NCBI GenBank assembly: GCA_013823945.1
Contig: PNMZ01000005.1
Coordinates: 124,001 to 188,000 of the forward strand
Source of the DNA: a bacterium
GTDB taxonomy: Bacteria > Armatimonadota > Fimbriimonadia > Fimbriimonadales > Fimbriimonadaceae
DNA: 64,000 nucleotides
Reading direction: 5' to 3'
The stretch's first letter is position 1. Each line of letters starts with the position of its first letter. The notes beneath the pieces were generated by a model that ran no database searches, was not told the DNA's origin, and worked only from the letters and a program-made list of their open reading frames with translations. Shown here piece by piece: positions 1 through 8,509 of this stretch. The position numbers were made by a program, and so were the translations under genes.

Positions 1-73
1 CCCGTTCCGTCAGTATAGCGGTACAGGGCGCACAAATTCCACGCTTTTCGGTTCAGTTTAAGGGACGTACAGA

Positions 74-808
74 ATGGCGTTAAGGTCACGAGAAAATTAC
101 GAATCGGGATATGATGGGGCTGTGCGGCTGGTGTTGTGTTATCACAAGGTGGGGTCGGAATCGGTTGAAGGTCGGTGGATCAATGTTGCTCCGGATACCT
201 TGCGGAAACATATTTCGTTTTTTTTACGCCGGGGGTATGGGGTTTTGCCGGCTTCCGAAATTGGGGGGACGGGGGTTGATCGGGCAATTGCGGTGACGTT
301 TGATGATGGTTTTGTGAGCATGTTGGAGAATGGGCTCCCCGTGCTTGAGGAGTTGAAAGTGCCGGCGACAATCTATGCGGTGAGTGAATGTGTTGGGGGT
401 GGGGCGAATTGGGAGGGCAACAGCGGAGAGCCGCTGGCGGATTGGAGCGCACTGAGAAATGCGCAGCAAATGGGTATGGAGATTGGGAATCATACGGCGA
501 CGCATATGAGTTTTTTGAATCTTGATCAGGCGGGGCAAGTTGACGAAATTTCTCGGTGTCATAAACGGCTTGTTGACGAGGGGCTCGAACCCAAGACTTT
601 TTGCTTGCCCTATGGTCATTACACGAGTTTTTCATCAAAGGCAATTGCAGAGGCGGGATACGAGACTGGATTTACGGTTGAGAAAAGATGGGTGAGTGAC
701 CGGGACGATCGGCGGTTGTTACCAAGGTTTGCTATGAGCTACGGCGATGCTGTTCCGGGCCTTTTGTACAAGTTGTTTATTCGTCCTCGGATTCAAGGTC
801 AGCACTGA
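74..808 (+). CDS. Polysaccharide deacetylase (CE4/NodB fold)
   Basis: Predicted metal-dependent de-N-acetylase of the CE4 family, acting on an N-acetylated glycan such as peptidoglycan or an exopolysaccharide. The 244-residue protein shows the TFDDG motif at residues 75-79 (catalytic base and metal Asp) and an H-x3-H pair in NHTATH at residues 140-144 (metal ligands), followed by a LPYG segment near residue 197 that fits the family's third motif. No signal peptide or membrane segment is evident, so it is either cytoplasmic or exported by an unusual route. An AAGGGA stretch 8 bases before the ATG supports this start. It stands alone upstream of tRNA-Ile. The substrate cannot be read from the sequence. 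Confidence 0.85.
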   Translation: MALRSRENYESGYDGAVRLVLCYHKVGSESVEGRWINVAPDTLRKHISFFLRRGYGVLPASEIGGTGVDRAIAVTFDDGFVSMLENGLPVLEELKVPATIYAVSECVGGGANWEGNSGEPLADWSALRNAQQMGMEIGNHTATHMSFLNLDQAGQVDEISRCHKRLVDEGLEPKTFCLPYGHYTSFSSKAIAEAGYETGFTVEKRWVSDRDDRRLLPRFAMSYGDAVPGLLYKLFIRPRIQGQH

Positions 809-863
809 TCGGGTCCTTGGTTGTAGTTTTGAGATAGGAGTGGTAATATCTGTCCCTCTGACC

Positions 864-940
<77 letters not shown>

Positions 941-1120
941 ACTAAGTTTGGTTGCAATAAGTGTTTGTGACCCCTTGCGCGAGAATCTCAACGGATCAGA
1001 AAGAGAGATGGGCTTGCGCCGACCCGGTTCCGACCATTGCCTCGGTGAACCGAAGTTGACCAAGACCGGCAATCGTGCGTTTGCTTGTGCTGCGAATGCA
1101 ACCCTTGAGACAATCGAAAA

Positions 1121-3115
1121 ATGAACGAAACAGTAAGCAGTGGCTTTGTGGCGCTTGGCGTCCACAAGAATTTGGCGTGGCGCCTTGAGCAGCATGGGAT
1201 AATTATTCCGACACCGATCCAGGCGGGATCCATCCCGGTGGCATTGGGTGGACAAGACGTTATTGGGTTAGCGCAAACCGGGACAGGCAAGACATTGGCA
1301 TTTGGAATTCCGATGTCATTGAGTTTGGGCCGGGGCAAAGTGGGATTGGTTTTGGCTCCGACACGTGAGCTTGCTCAACAGATTTGTGAAAGTTTGGCGA
1401 TTTTAGATATGCAAACCGTATTGGTTGTTGGTGGTTCACCGATGGGACGACAAGTCCGCGAATTGCGGATGCCTCATGACGTTGTGGTTGCGACGCCCGG
1501 ACGCTTGATGGATCACATGCGCCAAAAGACGTACCGTTTGAACCGTGTTCAGATTGTCGTTTTGGACGAGGCAGACCGGATGCTGGACATGGGATTTGCA
1601 CCGGATATTGAGCAAATTTTGGCGGCAAGTCCGGATGAGCGGCAGACGATGCTCTTTTCGGCAACGATGCCTGGAGAGATTGATGATTTGTCGGGCAAGT
1701 ATTTGCGGTCACCGGAGCGGATTGAAGTTGCACCCCAGGGTTCTGCAAGCGAACTTGTTGACCAGGAATTGGTTTATTTGCGGCACGAAGCGAAGTTTGA
1801 GGCTTTGAACGACGCTTTAAGCAAGGCCGAGGGAACAGTTCTAGTGTTCACCCGGACACGACACGGGGCACGAAAATTGGCTCTTGGATTGCGCGAGTGG
1901 GGACACACGGCAGCAGAAATCCATGCTGATCGGACTTTGGCCCAGCGCCGCGAGGCCCTTGGCGGATTCAAGAATGGTCGCTATCGAATTCTTGTAGCCA
2001 CAGATATTGCTGCGCGTGGAATTGATGTTAAGGACATCTCCTTGGTTGTGAACTACGACGTTCCGGAGCACGCAGAAGACTATGTTCACAGGATCGGTCG
2101 AACTGGTCGCGCAGGAGCAAAAGGGCGTTCAGTGACTTTGGCACTGACTAACCAAAAGCGCTTGATTCGAAACATTGAGCGAGTGATGGGAGATCGGATT
2201 AAGGAAGTGAGAGAGGTTCTGGCCGACTTGGAACCGCATTCTGTTTTCCATCGTGAGCGACCGATAGTTGACGAGCGAGAAATGGATCGTCCGGCTCGGC
2301 AGGAACGTGAGGATCGTCCTTCGCGGCAAGAGCGAGATGAGCGGCACGAACGCGGTCGCTTTGAGCGACCGGAGCGACCAAGTTCGCGGAATCGAGATGA
2401 CCGACCGGCACCGCAGAGTCGGGAGCGATTTGACCGAAATGAACGGGCGATGAGGGAAGATTCTCGACCAGAACGTTTTGAGCGCTACGACCGACCGGTA
2501 CAGTTTGACCGCTCTGAGCGTAATGATCGTCCGCAACGATTTGAGCGAGACACTCGACCGGAGCGCGGACAATGGAGCAATCGAGAGCGCAATTCTCGTG
2601 GCAATGAGAACCGGGGATCTGATTCGCGAGGATTTCAGGATCGAGGATTTGATGATCGTGGTCGTGATGATCGGCGCAACGATCATCCCGCTTGGGATCA
2701 ATTTGACCGATCTCAGCGCGATGATCGGGGCGGTTACTCTGATAACCGTCGGCGGGATGAGCGACCGGATTACAGCCGTGGTCCGGGCGAGGTTCGGCGA
2801 AAGGTCACCCAAGGGAAAAATGGTCGGAAGTTTGTGACAGAGCGACCTGAAAAGCGCAAGACTTGGAACAAGGGTCCGGTTGATAAGGTTCGGCGTCAGA
2901 AAGGTGATGTCCTTTCTCCGAACGAGCGGTCAGGCGGTGCGCGTGATCTCTTGATTCCTGAATCGGGCGCTGAGGGCGTAAAGAAGGGTCATCGCAAGGG
3001 CGGTTTTGAAGCTTCGGCTCCGCCAAAGAAAGCTCGACACCGTGATGGTGGCAAGAAGGGTGGAAAGCCGGCTTGGGTCGGCAAGGCCGTCAAAGTAAAA
3101 CGCAAGAAGAAGTAA
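1121..3115 (+). CDS. DEAD-box ATP-dependent RNA helicase with long charged C-terminal tail
   Basis: Cytoplasmic ATP-dependent RNA helicase, RhlE/DeaD-like, expected to remodel RNA in ribosome assembly, mRNA turnover or cold response. Motifs in order are AQTGTGKT at 51-58 (Walker A), PTRELA at 80-85, TPGR near 125, DEAD at 149-152, SAT at 180-182, ATDIAARGID near 295 and HRIGRTGR near 328. The catalytic core ends near residue 370. The remaining 290 residues are low complexity: first an Arg/Asp/Glu-rich region with many R-x-E-R and D-R-P units to about residue 560, then a Lys-rich tail, probably RNA-binding. The ATG at 1121 follows a 180-base gap after tRNA-Ile and has no strong SD. A terminator follows directly. 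Confidence 0.95.
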   Translation: MNETVSSGFVALGVHKNLAWRLEQHGIIIPTPIQAGSIPVALGGQDVIGLAQTGTGKTLAFGIPMSLSLGRGKVGLVLAPTRELAQQICESLAILDMQTVLVVGGSPMGRQVRELRMPHDVVVATPGRLMDHMRQKTYRLNRVQIVVLDEADRMLDMGFAPDIEQILAASPDERQTMLFSATMPGEIDDLSGKYLRSPERIEVAPQGSASELVDQELVYLRHEAKFEALNDALSKAEGTVLVFTRTRHGARKLALGLREWGHTAAEIHADRTLAQRREALGGFKNGRYRILVATDIAARGIDVKDISLVVNYDVPEHAEDYVHRIGRTGRAGAKGRSVTLALTNQKRLIRNIERVMGDRIKEVREVLADLEPHSVFHRERPIVDEREMDRPARQEREDRPSRQERDERHERGRFERPERPSSRNRDDRPAPQSRERFDRNERAMREDSRPERFERYDRPVQFDRSERNDRPQRFERDTRPERGQWSNRERNSRGNENRGSDSRGFQDRGFDDRGRDDRRNDHPAWDQFDRSQRDDRGGYSDNRRRDERPDYSRGPGEVRRKVTQGKNGRKFVTERPEKRKTWNKGPVDKVRRQKGDVLSPNERSGGARDLLIPESGAEGVKKGHRKGGFEASAPPKKARHRDGGKKGGKPAWVGKAVKVKRKKK

Positions 3116-3141
3116 GTTTAAGCTCAAAAACCTAAATAAAT

Positions 3142-3178
3142 GCCGTGCCCGATTACAGATCGGGCACGGCTTTTTTTT
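3142..3178 (+). terminator. Rho-independent terminator after the helicase
   Basis: A perfect 12-base inverted repeat, GCCGTGCCCGAT with ATCGGGCACGGC, around a 5-base loop, followed by eight T residues. It sits 26 bases after the helicase stop codon. Confidence 0.93.
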
Positions 3179-3224
3179 AGTGTCATTGGGGTGATGCGTC
3201 ATTGACGAGCGAGCAAAATTGCTT

Positions 3225-3491
3225 CTATTGATTTTGAGATTCGAGGGCTTCGATTTTTGCTCTCAACCGGCTTTTCGCGTCTTCCGGCACGGGGTCGGAA
3301 GATTTCGTTTCTTTAAGGATGTCAAGGGTCACTTTGAGACGGGAGAGAAAGTTCCCGCATCCTTGACATTGCGCGGCATGAGCCACGGTGTAGAACTTCT
3401 TGATTCCAGTGAGTTTTCCGGTTGCGAGTTCTTGGAGGAGGAGCTCCATGTTCTTGCACGGAGGTTGTTCGGCGTTTTTGTGGAATTTCAT
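3225..3491 (-). CDS. Small zinc-binding anti-sigma factor-like protein
   Basis: An 88-residue soluble protein with the H-x3-C-x2-C signature of zinc-binding anti-sigma (ZAS) domains at His38, Cys42 and Cys45 (HAAQCQGC), plus a further Cys at 12. There is no membrane segment, so if it is an anti-sigma factor it would be a cytoplasmic, possibly redox-responsive one of the RsrA/ChrR N-domain type. It lies 12 bases downstream of the ECF sigma gene on the same strand, which is the usual place for the cognate anti-sigma. The motif and context are what I see; the anti-sigma role is inferred. Confidence 0.7.
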   Translation of the reverse strand: MKFHKNAEQPPCKNMELLLQELATGKLTGIKKFYTVAHAAQCQGCGNFLSRLKVTLDILKETKSSDPVPEDAKSRLRAKIEALESQNQ

Positions 3492-3503
3492 TGTTTTTCT
3501 CGG

Positions 3504-4019
3504 TTAATTGGCGGCGATGGCAATCAGTTTTGATCGGAGGATCTTTCGTCCCCGGAACAAACGGGATCGGAGGGTTGCGGGGGGTATTTCGAGGATCATT
3601 GCGACTTCGGCGTAGTCGAGTTCTTCAACGTCGCATAGGATGATTGCTTCTCGATACTCTTCGCTGACTCGGTCAAGGGCTTCGAGGATTAGGTCGGCTT
3701 CAAGTTTTTTGTCAACGGCATGCCAAAAATTGTCTTCGACTGGTTCGTTTGAATCATCAAGCGGGGCTTCATTTCTGGTTTTCGTCTTTCGAACTTGCTG
3801 AAAGAACTGGTTGCGCAAGATCTTGATGAGCCAGCTTTTGGGGAATTTGCCGTCGAAACTTGACCAGGCTCGGAATGCAATTTCGATCGTTTCGCTGACG
3901 AGGTCTTCGGCTTTGGTGGCGTTTCCGGTGAGCCGATTTGCCACGCGGTACAAGAGATCCAAGTTTTGTTCAAGCACTTCACCTGGTGAGTTCTGCTTTT
4001 GGCTTGGGGAGATTTGCAT
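3504..4019 (-). CDS. ECF-family RNA polymerase sigma factor
   Basis: Alternative sigma-70 of the ECF group, made only of region 2 and region 4. Region 2 runs over roughly residues 20-85 (LLYRVANRLTGNATKAEDLV, then WLIKILRNQFF). Region 4 covers the last 60 residues with a helix-turn-helix (ELDYAEVAMILEIPPATLRS). I place the start at the ATG at 4019, giving 171 residues: GGAAC lies about 9 bases upstream, while the alternative TTG at 4055 falls inside a perfect hairpin. The gene follows two DM13-domain genes and precedes a ZAS-type small protein, so all four may form one regulated unit. Confidence 0.88.
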   Translation of the reverse strand: MQISPSQKQNSPGEVLEQNLDLLYRVANRLTGNATKAEDLVSETIEIAFRAWSSFDGKFPKSWLIKILRNQFFQQVRKTKTRNEAPLDDSNEPVEDNFWHAVDKKLEADLILEALDRVSEEYREAIILCDVEELDYAEVAMILEIPPATLRSRLFRGRKILRSKLIAIAAN

Positions 4020-4041
4020 GGCAGTTCCGTTTTGAGATTTT

Positions 4042-4067
4042 GGCTCCTTCCTCAAGCGGAAGGAGCC
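4042..4067 (-). promoter_or_regulatory. Perfect 10-bp hairpin in the sigma-factor leader
   Basis: GGCTCCTTCC and GGAAGGAGCC form a perfect inverted repeat around a 6-base loop, 9 bases after the stop of the upstream DM13 gene and 22 bases before the sigma start. In the direction of transcription it is followed by AAAATCTCAAAA rather than a T run, so it is not a standard intrinsic terminator. It could protect or process the mRNA, or set the ratio of DM13 protein to sigma factor. Confidence 0.6.
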
Positions 4068-4076
4068 AATGTTTGA

Positions 4077-4526
4077 TCAGTTCGCTTTGACCGCCTTGGC
4101 GAAAGTGGCTTCACCGAGGTTGACTTCTGCGAATGAACACCAGATTTGGACTTTCTTGATGCTTTTGATGTGGCTGGGAACGATGATGTCTCGATTTTGC
4201 TTGTCGCCGGCGATTGTGAGGCGTTGAAGGAGATAGACCGTGCCTTTTTCGTCAACGATTTGCCAGTGGGGTGCTGGGGAGTTGGGAACGGTGAAATCAT
4301 CGCTCCACTTGATGTGCGTCTTACCATCTTTGACATAGGTGCTGACGGAGCCTTTGTTGACTTCGATGCCTTTGAACTGGCTGCTTTTTTGCATCATCAT
4401 GTCTTGACTCATCGATGTTATGGCCATGTTTTCGTGGTTATGGGTTGGGGCAACGTTGGCACCGGAGATTGCTACGGTGTTGACGAATGCGGCGAGGACG
4501 ATCATGTTTCGGAGTGTGTTGTTCAT
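4077..4526 (-). CDS. Secreted DM13-like protein
   Basis: A 149-residue exported protein. An N-terminal hydrophobic stretch (about residues 7-25) is followed by a His/Met-rich linker (THNHENMAITSMSQDMMMQ) that could bind metal. The C-terminal 95 residues resemble a DM13 domain: the pattern ends with V-x-I-W-C-SFAEVNLGEA-TF, matching the VSVWCERFSVGFGGATL end of the neighbouring clear DM13 protein. DM13 is a small beta-domain proposed to act in electron transfer through its conserved Cys. AAAGGA upstream of the ATG is a good ribosome site. It is probably cotranscribed with the next DM13 gene and the sigma factor. Confidence 0.65.
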   Translation of the reverse strand: MNNTLRNMIVLAAFVNTVAISGANVAPTHNHENMAITSMSQDMMMQKSSQFKGIEVNKGSVSTYVKDGKTHIKWSDDFTVPNSPAPHWQIVDEKGTVYLLQRLTIAGDKQNRDIIVPSHIKSIKKVQIWCSFAEVNLGEATFAKAVKAN

Positions 4527-4623
4527 TGTTTTTTCCTTTATTTGTTTGTGATTGGGTTGTTTGCCTGAGGCATAGTGGGGCCAAATCGCGGATTTTGGTG
4601 TCGTTTGAGTTGGCCCGGAGTGA

Positions 4624-5523
4624 CTAGATGATCTGGCCAGTGAAGTTGAGCGATTTGTTTCGCTCTTGATCGCTGCGCAAGTTGACGTAGCTCACAATTT
4701 TCTGCGTCTTGGAATCGACGATGGCAATGGAGCGGTAAAGCCAGAGATCAAGGCTCTTGCTTGCAGTAAATCGTTTCTTATTTTTGACCAAAGTACCGAT
4801 TTTTTCGAACGGCGTGCTGGTAGGAAAATCACCGACTTTGAGGGACTCCTTTTTGACCAATCGGATTTGGTATGAGCCAGAACCGATTTTTGTGAAATTG
4901 GTTTCGACGAAGCGCTTGTTGTTTTCTTCGATAATGGATGCACTTCCGGCGAATGCCCTTTCACCTTCCACTTTTCCGCTGGTCACGGTGATGGGTGCGC
5001 CGAGCCCAATGAGTTGGAATTGGAAACTCTGATTGTTGGACGTGACCTTGGGGGATTCGGCTTGAAGGGTTGCACCGCCAAATCCGACGGAGAACCGTTC
5101 ACACCAGACTGAGACCGATTGATATTCGTCCAGGTTTGTTCCAGCTGGGATTTCGTAATTTTGTGTGCCAATGTTGCCTTTGATGGGACCGAGTTCGATT
5201 CGGTCTGGGCTTTTTCCGTTGTTCGAGTCCGTTCCTTTGAGGAGGAGAATTCGGACGTCCGGTCCATTTGATGTGTGGAAATCGGTGAGTTGTAGGTAAG
5301 ACTTGGTGCCGACGCGGACGTATTGGGCTTCGCCTTTTGTTTCATGGGCGTAGGATTGAAATTGTCCAGTTGCCAGAATTTCAGTTGCTGATTGAGAATT
5401 GGTCGGGAGCTTTTCGTTGACTGTTTGGTTGACAAAAAGCAATTCGGGTCGGAACAATGCCCATCCGATGACGGTGACCGGGATGGCGATGGCTGTTGCG
5501 AGGATCAGTTTTTTCTTTTCCAT
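4624..5523 (-). CDS. Membrane-anchored DM13-domain protein
   Basis: A 299-residue protein with an N-terminal membrane anchor (residues about 5-24) and a DM13 domain at roughly residues 45-155. The domain has the family signatures: ATGQFQSYAHETKGEAQYVR, then LTDFHTSNGPDVRILLLKG, and a final SVWCERFSVGFGGATL with the single conserved Cys. The C-terminal half (about 160-299) is a second beta-rich region of unknown type. It is predicted to face the periplasm. It is the first gene of the DM13-DM13-sigma-ZAS string on the minus strand and is preceded by an inverted repeat and a -10-like box. Confidence 0.75.
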   Translation of the reverse strand: MEKKKLILATAIAIPVTVIGWALFRPELLFVNQTVNEKLPTNSQSATEILATGQFQSYAHETKGEAQYVRVGTKSYLQLTDFHTSNGPDVRILLLKGTDSNNGKSPDRIELGPIKGNIGTQNYEIPAGTNLDEYQSVSVWCERFSVGFGGATLQAESPKVTSNNQSFQFQLIGLGAPITVTSGKVEGERAFAGSASIIEENNKRFVETNFTKIGSGSYQIRLVKKESLKVGDFPTSTPFEKIGTLVKNKKRFTASKSLDLWLYRSIAIVDSKTQKIVSYVNLRSDQERNKSLNFTGQII

Positions 5524-5526
5524 GTT

Positions 5527-5581
5527 ACGGGAAGGAGTGAGAGGATTCTCCCGTTGCAGGAATTTTTGATAATGGACTATA
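5527..5581 (-). promoter_or_regulatory. Leader inverted repeat and -10-like box before the DM13 operon
   Basis: Reading toward the DM13 gene, TATAGT (5581-5576) could be a -10 element. An inverted repeat ACGGGA/TCCCGT (5527-5532 and 5549-5554) lies between it and the ATG at 5523. A TGAAC box further upstream is loosely like an ECF -35, which would allow autoregulation by the sigma factor, but this is weak. Confidence 0.35.
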
Positions 5582-5613
5582 TGGGGTGATTTAGGTTCAA
5601 AAACGGGATAGGA

Positions 5614-6240
5614 CTATCGAAGAAGATAGACCATTGTTGCGAAGTGGCATCCGGCTCCGCCGAGGACAAAGAGGTGCCAGAGTTCGTGGGAGGAGAATTT
5701 TCCGGGCCAGAGTTTGGGACGCTTTGTGCCATAGACAAGTGCACCAACCGTGTAGCACAGTCCACCAGCAACGAGCCAAGCGATTGCAGCGGGGGGAACC
5801 ACCTGGAATAGGGTGCCGATGACGGCAACAAGCATCCAGCCCATGGTGAGGTAGAGAGTGAGACGTAGCCAAGTTGGAGTTTTGTCGCGGGTGGCGGAGA
5901 CGAGGATTCCGACGAGAGCGAGGCTCCATTGAAGCCCAAGGACAATCCACTTTTGAGGAGTTGGCAAGGCGAGAAGACAGATGGGGGTGTACGACCCGGC
6001 GATCATGACATAGATCGCGCTGTGATCCATCCGCTGAAGCCATTGGTAGTCGAGTTTGAGCCAGTGATACAGACTGGAACTGGTGAACATAAAAATTGCG
6101 GCGAGTCCGAACACGATGAACGAGAATACGGCGATGGGAGAGGGGAGGGAGCCGATGACAAGCACGATGGTGCCGATTGCGATGAGAATTGCACCGACAA
6201 GATGGGAGATGGCGTTGAAGGGTTCGCGGATTTTTGCCAA
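5614..6240 (-). CDS. Hemolysin III / PAQR-family seven-helix membrane protein
   Basis: A 208-residue inner-membrane protein with about seven transmembrane helices, in the YqfA/YplQ/TrhA (hemolysin III) family of the CREST/PAQR superfamily. The conserved metal-type residues are present: S-x3-H in SSSLYH, D-H in RMDHSAIYVMIAGSYTP, and H-x3-H in HELWHLF near the C-terminus. Bacterial members are linked to membrane-fluidity control. The biochemical activity is unsettled, and haemolysis is not implied. The start codon is TTG, with TAAAAT nine bases upstream, like other apparently leaderless genes in this window. Confidence 0.9.
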   Translation of the reverse strand: MAKIREPFNAISHLVGAILIAIGTIVLVIGSLPSPIAVFSFIVFGLAAIFMFTSSSLYHWLKLDYQWLQRMDHSAIYVMIAGSYTPICLLALPTPQKWIVLGLQWSLALVGILVSATRDKTPTWLRLTLYLTMGWMLVAVIGTLFQVVPPAAIAWLVAGGLCYTVGALVYGTKRPKLWPGKFSSHELWHLFVLGGAGCHFATMVYLLR

Positions 6241-6334
6241 GCGGCTTCAATTTTACTACTTTGGTGTAGTAACCGTCTGAGGTTCCGAACAGTAACGATA
6301 CATCTTGGTCGTGAAATTGTATAGAATCATATTT

Positions 6335-7816
6335 ATGAAGAGTGGGATTTGGCGATTGCTGTTGCTGATCTTGATGGTGATGTCAGTTTGTCTGAGCTTT
6401 GCCCAAGTGACGAAGATGAATGTTGAGGTTACTTCGGGTAATCGTGGGTGTTCGGATAAGAACCGCGTGGTCTTCGAGTTCCTCGGCGGGCGAGATGGAA
6501 ATACTGTTCTCGCCAGCGGAGTCGTTGACCCGCCTACTGGTCCAGGGTTCGTTTACAATCAGCGCTCGAGTTTTTCGTTGACTTTGAACACAGATTTATC
6601 TGTGCGCAAAGTTAAGAATTTTCGGATTCGCCTTGAGGGTGAAAATCGAGCCGAAGGTGTTTTTGATAGCTGGGTGCTGCAGGGAGTTCGATTGAGTAAT
6701 CCCGACAACCGGCGAGTGATTTGGGAGGGGAATGGCTTGAACCGAACTTTGGACAACCGTACTCAAGCTTGGACAAGTGCTAATTGGACCACTTATGATG
6801 AAACGGGTCGTAATACGAAAACGAAAAATTGGACGGTGACGGTAGCGACCGGAAACGATGACCTGAGAGACGATAGCAGTGCAGGTCTTATCTTGGTTTT
6901 CAAGAATGGTGCCACCGCTAGAGTAAGCATTGGTCGGAGTCAAGGAATCCGTGGAAATGGAAGTGTCAATTTGCCGATTGAACTTGGGAATTACGAGCAG
7001 AGTCTGAGCGACTTGCAGCAGGCGTATTTGTTCAAGTCGGCGCATTGGATGTTTGGGAACTTTGGATACAAATTCCGATACTACGGTGAGCGCGATCTCA
7101 ATGCTGATGACTGGGATGTCCGGTCCGTCACATTATCTGCGGCGATTGGGGGAAGTCGCGATGTCGTAACTCAGGAGTTACCTCGTTTGGCAGGCAGGAT
7201 TACTCAAGGAGTGAAATCGTGGTCTTTGGGGAGTCGGTTCGATCTGACTGGGGTCCGCACTGCTCCTCGCGACATTCGCGGTCGTTTGGCGGTATTCATT
7301 GATGGTGAATATCGGATGGATGCTGATCGCAAGATGCCTGAAATTCACGCATACATCCGGCGGCAAGGGGAGACTACTTTCACCCGCGTCGCGGGAAGGA
7401 CAACGGCGGCCCAAAGTTACATCGATGCTGAGTCTGCTCGACCCGCGTGGATTGGAAGTCCATCATACGTTGCGGCAGAGCGTACCGGCCCAATCTATGA
7501 GGGATCTCAAGAATTCTATCAATCGTTTCCGCTTTACACCGGCACAGTCGCGGCTCCAATTGAAGAGGTTCGGCTGAGTTTGTACAACGGCCCTTTGCCG
7601 GGTGGTTCGGTTTCTTCGCCTTATTCAGGCGATCGGACCGTCTCAGTGCGCGGGATTTGGCTCGGATTAAGCGCGAACTATGGATTGAATTCTACTGCGA
7701 TCGTGAATAATCACCTGACTTTGGGATTCGACCTTTCGCGGGTTGTTACGCTGAGTCGAACCAATCGAGATGTGACTTACCGACTATCCAACTCGATTGG
7801 AGTTGTTACTCGCTAG
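6335..7816 (+). CDS. Secreted protein of unknown function
   Basis: A 493-residue protein starting at the ATG at 6335, where a signal peptide (MKSGIWRLLLLILMVMSVC, cleavage likely after SFA) begins. The mature part is rich in beta-type sequence with many Asn, Thr and Gly and no cysteine-rich or enzymatic motif that I recognise. Phrases such as DYSVRSVTL-type strands and repeated W-x-S/N motifs suggest a surface or periplasmic beta-sandwich protein. It ends 42 bases before the rnhC start. I cannot assign a family. Confidence 0.7.
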   Translation: MKSGIWRLLLLILMVMSVCLSFAQVTKMNVEVTSGNRGCSDKNRVVFEFLGGRDGNTVLASGVVDPPTGPGFVYNQRSSFSLTLNTDLSVRKVKNFRIRLEGENRAEGVFDSWVLQGVRLSNPDNRRVIWEGNGLNRTLDNRTQAWTSANWTTYDETGRNTKTKNWTVTVATGNDDLRDDSSAGLILVFKNGATARVSIGRSQGIRGNGSVNLPIELGNYEQSLSDLQQAYLFKSAHWMFGNFGYKFRYYGERDLNADDWDVRSVTLSAAIGGSRDVVTQELPRLAGRITQGVKSWSLGSRFDLTGVRTAPRDIRGRLAVFIDGEYRMDADRKMPEIHAYIRRQGETTFTRVAGRTTAAQSYIDAESARPAWIGSPSYVAAERTGPIYEGSQEFYQSFPLYTGTVAAPIEEVRLSLYNGPLPGGSVSSPYSGDRTVSVRGIWLGLSANYGLNSTAIVNNHLTLGFDLSRVVTLSRTNRDVTYRLSNSIGVVTR

Positions 7817-7844
7817 TTGGAATTCGTTGAATTGGGGCTGGGGT

Positions 7845-7850
7845 TATACT
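7845..7850 (+). promoter_or_regulatory. -10-like TATACT before rnhC
   Basis: TATACT lies 8 bases before the ATG at 7859. There is no clear SD between them, so transcription would begin at or very near the start codon. Confidence 0.45.
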
Positions 7851-7858
7851 CAGCCCCG

Positions 7859-8509
7859 ATGACAAGTTTGGTGGGCAGGATTGGGGTGGATGAGAGTGGG
7901 AAAGGGGATTACTTTGGGCCGCTGGTCATTGCGGCTTGTTTTGTTGCGCCTTGGCACGAGGAATTTTTGGAGGGGGTGATGGATTCCAAAAAGTTGACGG
8001 ATAAGAAAGCGTTGGCTTTGTCGGGAGTGATTAGGGAGCATTGTCCGCATTCGGTTATTGCGGTGGGGCCGGAACGTTACAACGAGATGCATGCGAAGAT
8101 GAAGAATCTGAATCGGATGCTGGAGTGGGGGCATGCGAAGGCGATTGAGAACGTTTTGGCATTGGAAGGCGTTGAAACGCGGGAGGTGATTAGTGATCAG
8201 TTCGCAAATCCAGCAGGATTGAAACGGGTTTTAGGTTTGAAGGGGTTAGATGTTGATTTGGAGAGTCGAGTCCGGGCGGAGAGTGATTTGGCGGTAGCGG
8301 CGGCAAGTGTTTTGGCTCGGGCGGAGTTCTTGCGGAAGTTGGAAAAATTGGGCGATGAGGTTGGGGTTCCGCTGATGAAAGGGGCAGGGCCGGGGGTTGA
8401 CCAGTTGGCCAAGAATTTGGTTCGTCAGCAAGGCGAATCGGTTCTGGCCAGGGTCGCTAAGGTTCACTTCAAGACGACGGAGAAAGTATTGGGCCGGGCT
8501 TGGGGTTAA
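7859..8509 (+). CDS. rnhC: Ribonuclease HIII, short form
   Basis: Cytoplasmic nuclease that removes RNA from RNA-DNA hybrids. The N-terminus carries the HIII-type active-site signature GVDESGKGDYFGPLV (residues 9-23), followed by DSKKLTDKKA, a further acidic residue in ISDQFANP and the RAESDLAVAAASVLARAEF helix. The start is set at 7859, because residues before it (from 7817) would include no family sequence and a -10-like TATACT lies in that stretch. At 216 residues it lacks the roughly 80-90-residue N-terminal TBP-like substrate-binding domain of well-studied RNases HIII such as those of Bacillus. It may bind hybrids differently. Confidence 0.85.
   Translation: MTSLVGRIGVDESGKGDYFGPLVIAACFVAPWHEEFLEGVMDSKKLTDKKALALSGVIREHCPHSVIAVGPERYNEMHAKMKNLNRMLEWGHAKAIENVLALEGVETREVISDQFANPAGLKRVLGLKGLDVDLESRVRAESDLAVAAASVLARAEFLRKLEKLGDEVGVPLMKGAGPGVDQLAKNLVRQQGESVLARVAKVHFKTTEKVLGRAWG

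Noticed and set aside
2129-2812. A 227-residue minus-strand frame in the helicase tail
   Set aside because: It is a shadow of the repetitive Arg/Asp/Glu codons of the helicase, with biased Ser/Arg/Leu composition and no independent support.
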